Origin: an uncultured Fretibacterium sp.
GTDB taxonomy: Bacteria; Synergistota; Synergistia; Synergistales; Aminobacteriaceae
Assembly: GCF_938040765.1 (NCBI RefSeq)
Contig: NZ_CALIAA010000212.1
Coordinates: 1 to 6,064 of the forward strand
DNA length: 6,064 bases
Reading direction: 5' to 3'
The notes under the pieces: model-generated
Seen by the model: the letters and a program-made list of their open reading frames with translations, nothing else
What the model was told of the DNA's origin: nothing
The model's database searches: none
Shown: positions 5,333-6,064 of the stretch, piece by piece
Layout of the letters: each line of letters opens with the position of its first letter
Position numbering within the stretch: the first letter of the stretch is position 1
Program-made: the position numbers and the translations under genes

Positions 5333-6054
5333 TGGCGGACGTATTGCTCGAGGCCCGGGACCTTCATGTCAGCTATGGGGCGATTCGGGCGCTGCAGGGG
5401 TTTTCCCTGACCCTTCGGGAGCGGGAGATCGTCGCCGTCATCGGTGCCAACGGCGCAGGCAAGTCCACCTTCATGAACGCGCTCATGGGGCTGGTCCGCC
5501 TCTCCGAGGGCACGGTGGCCCTGGAGGGGCGGGCCCTGTCCTCCAGGAGCTTCAGGGTCGTCCGCAGCGGGCTCTCCCTGGTCCCCGAGGGGCGGAGGAT
5601 CTTCGCGCCCCTGACGGTCGAGGAGAACCTTCGGATCGGCGCGTTTGCCCGGAGGGACGCCAAAGCCGTCCGGGAGGACTTCGACTGGGTGCTCTCCCTG
5701 TTTCCGCGCCTGCGGGAACGGCTGCGCCAGTACGCGGGCACCCTGTCGGGCGGGGAGCAGCAGATGCTGGCGATCGCACGGGCGCTGATGGCCCGCCCCC
5801 GCGTGCTGCTGCTGGACGAGCCCTCCCTGGGGCTCGCGCCGATCGTCATCCGGGACATATTCAAGGAGCTGCGCCGGATCAACGAGGAGGGCGTCAGCAT
5901 CCTGCTCGTCGAGCAGAACGCCCGTCAGGCCCTGCTGCTCTCGCACCGTGCCTACGTCCTCCAGACGGGGTGCCTTCTGAAGGAGGGGCCGTCCCGCGAC
6001 CTGCTGGAGGACCCCGACATCAGGGCCGCCTACCTGGGCCAGGGACGAGAGTAA
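5332..6054 (+). CDS. livF: Branched-chain amino acid ABC transporter ATP-binding protein LivF
   Basis: This 240-residue protein is the second ATPase of the importer. Walker A is GANGAGKST (38-46), and the LivF-specific block LVPEGRRIFAPLTVEENL (83-100) includes the Q-loop region. The signature is LSGGEQQMLAIARAL (138-152) and Walker B is RVLLLDEPSLGLAP (157-170) with Glu163. The H-loop position carries Gln195 (LLVEQN) instead of His, which is the normal LivF state, so the two ATP sites are probably asymmetric. The C-terminus AAYLGQG matches the family end. ATG 5332 overlaps the livG stop by one base (TGATG), and GAGGAGG (5315-5321) lies 10 nt upstream. A GTG at 5329, spaced 7 nt from the same site, would add one residue and is an equally workable start. 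Confidence 0.94.
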   Translation: MADVLLEARDLHVSYGAIRALQGFSLTLREREIVAVIGANGAGKSTFMNALMGLVRLSEGTVALEGRALSSRSFRVVRSGLSLVPEGRRIFAPLTVEENLRIGAFARRDAKAVREDFDWVLSLFPRLRERLRQYAGTLSGGEQQMLAIARALMARPRVLLLDEPSLGLAPIVIRDIFKELRRINEEGVSILLVEQNARQALLLSHRAYVLQTGCLLKEGPSRDLLEDPDIRAAYLGQGRE

Positions 6055-6055
6055 A

Positions 6056-6064
6056 ATGACAGGA
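6056..6064 (+). CDS. Possible start of a further operon gene, cut by the window edge
   Basis: An ATG at 6056-6058 lies one base after the livF TAA (6052-6054), a spacing like that between livM and livG. Purine-rich sequence (AGGGACGAGAG, 6041-6051) precedes it, but the Shine-Dalgarno match is weak. Only three codons are visible (Met-Thr-Gly), so no function can be proposed and the ATG may be fortuitous. Confidence 0.3.

Noticed and set aside
5332..6054. Missing H-loop histidine in LivF (Gln195)
   Set aside because: Gln in a VEQN motif is normal for LivF proteins, so it is not a sign of inactivation.

Overview
The window (6064 nt, GC-rich, little intergenic space) carries a complete branched-chain/polar amino-acid-type (LIV, HAAT family) ABC importer operon on the + strand. 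A divergently transcribed class-I glutamine-amidotransferase-like hydrolase sits on the - strand, and a short decayed gene lies between the two. The binding protein has a Sec signal peptide without a convincing lipobox, which points to a diderm (Gram-negative-type) host with a free periplasmic binding protein. GTG and TTG starts, strong purine-rich Shine-Dalgarno sites and gene-end overlaps fit a compact bacterial genome. An amino-acid-fermenting lineage such as Synergistota, or a GC-rich proteobacterium, is plausible. I cannot fix the taxon from this sequence.

Layout. Positions 1-25 hold a perfect hairpin that probably terminates the - strand gene. Positions 43-786 (-) encode a peptidase C26 / gamma-glutamyl-GABA hydrolase-like protein with an intact Cys-His-Glu triad. 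Positions 843-1163 (-) hold a remnant that reads as the N-terminus of a membrane sensor (chemoreceptor or diguanylate-cyclase type). It is broken by a lost start codon, two compensating frameshifts and a missing 3' part. Positions 1164-1409 are the non-coding control region of the operon: a long imperfect hairpin, a perfect 13-nt palindrome, and a good sigma70-like promoter with a 17-nt spacer. Positions 1410-6054 (+) hold the binding protein, two permeases and two ATPases in the order livJ/K-like, livH, livM, livG, livF. The ATG at 6056, one base after the livF stop, may begin a further operon gene cut off by the window edge.

How the genes work together. The periplasmic protein captures an amino acid or a related small polar ligand and delivers it to the LivH-LivM permease pair, and LivG-LivF power import by ATP hydrolysis. 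The four downstream genes are spaced or overlapped for translational coupling (10 nt, 2 nt, and a 1-nt TGATG overlap). The binding protein is set apart by a 71-nt leader containing three imperfect copies of a 14-15-nt motif. The divergent hydrolase releases glutamate from gamma-glutamyl compounds in its known relatives, so a link between ligand uptake and catabolism is possible, but only adjacency supports it.

I found no evidence for a new defence, mobile or otherwise undescribed system. The points worth a second look are the decayed sensor gene, the palindrome and hairpin in the control region, the repeated leader before livH with its forced TTG start, and some local oddities in the hydrolase and LivG.
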